Shown here: positions 60,595 to 64,000 of the stretch, piece after piece
Layout: each line of letters starts with the position of its first letter
How positions within the stretch are numbered: position 1 is the stretch's first letter
NCBI GenBank assembly: GCA_026929865.2
Contig: CM049396.1
Location: 23,579,001 to 23,643,000, forward strand
Length of the DNA: 64,000 nucleotides
DNA from: Hyperoplus lanceolatus
Lineage: Eukaryota > Chordata > Actinopteri > Uranoscopiformes > Ammodytidae
Reading direction: 5' to 3'
Made by a program: the position numbers and the translations under genes
Notes under the pieces: generated by a model
What the model saw: only the letters and a program-made list of their open reading frames with translations
Database searches by the model: none
Told to the model about the DNA's origin: nothing

Positions 60595-61424
60595 TATAGT
60601 ATTTAATATGTATTATTCACATACATATATAACAATATATGTAAAAACAATAAAATTGTCACAAAAAAGAAATAGATTGTGTTTGTGATATAAATTATAT
60701 TGAATGTTGTCTACGCACCGTCTTTATAAAGAAACATAAGGATGGATGTACTCAATACAAAGATGGATGTACGCTTAATGCATACACATACATGTATGTT
60801 TGCATATATAGTACATTAAAACTGTGTGTGAATCAATCTGTCAAGTGCATGGTTGTGTTGTTAGTTACCATACGCTACCATTTGTCTGCTTTCCGGTGTT
60901 GGGGTTTGAGCACACAAAGAAGAGGCCACTTGTTCTCCAGCAGGCATTGCCAACACTCCATCACCATAGAGAGACATCTCTCAGTGGACCCAGCCTACAT
61001 GCTCCACAACACACGCAATCTGTTTAGTAAGACAAGGCATGACGCTTGTTTGAGCGTGTGCTCAACTGTGTGCACGCTTGCCTTCTGTGTTTTTAACAGC
61101 TATACATCTGAGAAATTAAATGTACGTGAACCTTTGCAGCAGATGGGAAGATGTAGGAGACCCTAAATTTGATTGTGTTGTAAATCAAAAGTCCAGCTAT
61201 TCAGGAAAACAATTAAAATACTCTGGACTGTGTGAATAAAAAAAGGGCGTCAACACCTGACTTTCAGAAAACATTGCTTATTTTTCTATGTATGTTTTAT
61301 ATAGATTGTTCCCCGGATATTTCAAATTGTGCCAAAATGCACAAATTCACAATTTTCAAACAACAGTATACTACACTGACGTTGCTTTTACAGAACACTA
61401 TGCATAATTCTGTGTCTGTTCAAC
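60595..61424. other. Intron, no recognised features
   Basis: AT-rich unique-looking sequence. The 124-codon opening at 60792-61166 shows no domain. Confidence 0.4.
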
Positions 61425-61800
61425 CGAAAAAAAGATCTGTATCTGTAATTCTATGCTGCCGTCTGCTGGGGAGGCGACATGGCTGATGAAAACACCAGGA
61501 GGTTGGACAAAGTGTTTAAGAGGCTGCTTCAGTGCTGGACAGAAACCTGGACTCACTGAAGGTGGTGGTGGAGAGACACACACATGGGAGTAAGCTGCAG
61601 GCAATCATGGACAATGCCAGCCACCCTCCCCCCTTAGAAACACACACCCACACACACACACTGGACAAAGTGCGAGAGTGTTCTTATTCATGTATATACA
61701 GTATATTTACCTTGGCTCTTTTACATGCAATTTAAATAATGTGCAATATTGCTCCCTTTTTATTGACTTATTTTACCGACTGATGTTTAGGCAATCCACC
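61425..61800 (+). repeat. LINE 3' region, uninterrupted relative of 59355-60480
   Basis: It carries the cgtctgctggggaggcgaca phrase and a worn coding tail. The tail includes VVERHTHGSKLQAIMDNASHP, which matches the end of a non-LTR second ORF (family pattern VVERxxxxKLLxIMDNASHPL). AT-rich 3' UTR follows. A short CA run lies inside. Confidence 0.65.
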
Positions 61801-62072
61801 TTCTAACTATGTTTTCATTATTTTCTTCTTTTTTATTATCTTAGTGTGTTACATGTATCTGTCTTTGTTTTATTGTAAAAAAAAACATATAAAAACAAAA
61901 AAGTAAAGTAAAGTAAACTATCCGTGTCTGACTGATTCTACGTGCTGGTGGTGTGATGTGGAAGGGCAGGAAGTGGCTGGTGTGGTGTCAGTGTTTGAGA
62001 GGAGAGTGAAGGACAAAGCTTTAGCCCCTCTTACTCTCACTCTCTCCATGACAAGCTGTGGCTGATGGGACC

Positions 62073-63610
<1,538 letters not shown>

Positions 63611-63613
63611 ACC

Positions 63614-64000
63614 AGGGGCCTCATTTATCGACGCTCGTACGCACATTAGAGGGCGTACGCCACCCAGTACGCAACCTTTGTGATTTATCAAAAGCAAACT
63701 TGACGGGAAGATGTGCGGTCCTCCACGCACACTCTAACCCATTTGTACGCACATGCCCCCACATGTATGAAGTGCGAGAAATAACGTGTTTGTGTAAAAT
63801 TAATCCAGATAGGCCTATTATAAGCCATGTAGGTCTATCATATATTGGGAGTTCCTTTGCAAAACGGATGCAGCCATTCTTACAACTAATAAACAAATGC
63901 CTCCACGGATTATTCCATGGAGTGGTATAAAAAAAGTAAAAATAAAAATTAGGATCTTAAATAGCCTACAAATTAGAGTGCAAATTTTAAAAAAACAACA
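63614..64000. mobile_element. DNA-transposon left end, running off the window
   Basis: The start caggggcctcatttatcgac followed by several tacgcac words (gctcgtacgcacatt, gggcgtacgcc, agtacgcaacc, tttgtacgcacatg) matches a frequent fish transposon terminus (...ggggcctcatttataaa...gcgtacgcac...). The partner end is not in the window. Confidence 0.55.

Overview
This window is vertebrate intron sequence, almost certainly from a ray-finned (teleost, probably percomorph) fish. The evidence is AT-rich, CpG-poor DNA with long CA/TG microsatellites, tRNA-derived SINEs of fish type, LINE 3' tails and many Tc1/mariner-, hAT-, PIF/Harbinger- and TTAA-type DNA transposons. There are no bacterial-style genes, operons or terminators.

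The only host gene I can support is fhit (diadenosine triphosphate hydrolase, HIT superfamily), on the minus strand. Two coding exons are visible near the left edge. The exon at 3510-3655 (146 nt) encodes residues equivalent to human 35-83. The exon at 837-866 (30 nt) encodes residues 84-93. Both lengths, both phases and all splice dinucleotides fit the known vertebrate gene. The exon carrying the His triad lies beyond the left edge. The start-codon exon was not found, so everything from 3656 to 64000 appears to be one intron of at least 60.3 kb. It corresponds to the large intron of mammalian FHIT that lies in the FRA3B common fragile site.

Layout. 1-3.7 kb: exons, a short intron and one LINE tail. 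3.9-8.8 kb: mostly unique intron. 8.8-10.7 kb: a SINE and two Tc1 remnants. 12.4-20.6 kb: scattered MITEs, a dispersed repeat family and a minisatellite inside a LINE tail. 21.3-28.0 kb: two 2.2-2.3 kb inverted-repeat elements with reiterated terminal words, plus a 0.7 kb MITE. 28-36 kb: mostly unique sequence. 36.5-45.6 kb: a dense cluster of palindromes, made of a 475-bp hAT MITE, an 864-bp Tc1 deletion derivative with an intact 87-codon mini-transposase frame, and a 6.5-kb element with long near-identical inverted arms. That element carries an array of ACGT words, with a 1.8-kb fold-back Tc1 palindrome inside it. 45.6-46.0 kb: anomalous homopolymer-rich sequence abutting the palindrome, probably poor base calling. 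46-57 kb: unique sequence mixed with LINE tails, SINEs, a 1.1-kb inverted-repeat element and a Harbinger MITE. 57.9-60.6 kb: a stack of nested insertions. 61.4-64 kb: a LINE fragment, a 124-bp CA tract and the start of another element at the right edge.

The genes do not work together as a system; this is one gene's intron used as a transposon landing ground. The most unusual objects are the 6.5-kb ACGT-array element, the self-inverted Tc1 copy inside it, the in-frame mini-transposase, and three elements (21.3, 25.7 and 49.6 kb) built on short words reiterated from their terminal repeats. No retrovirus, LTR element or Polinton was recognised. Comparisons with human FHIT, Tc1 and LINE proteins are from memory; no search was run.
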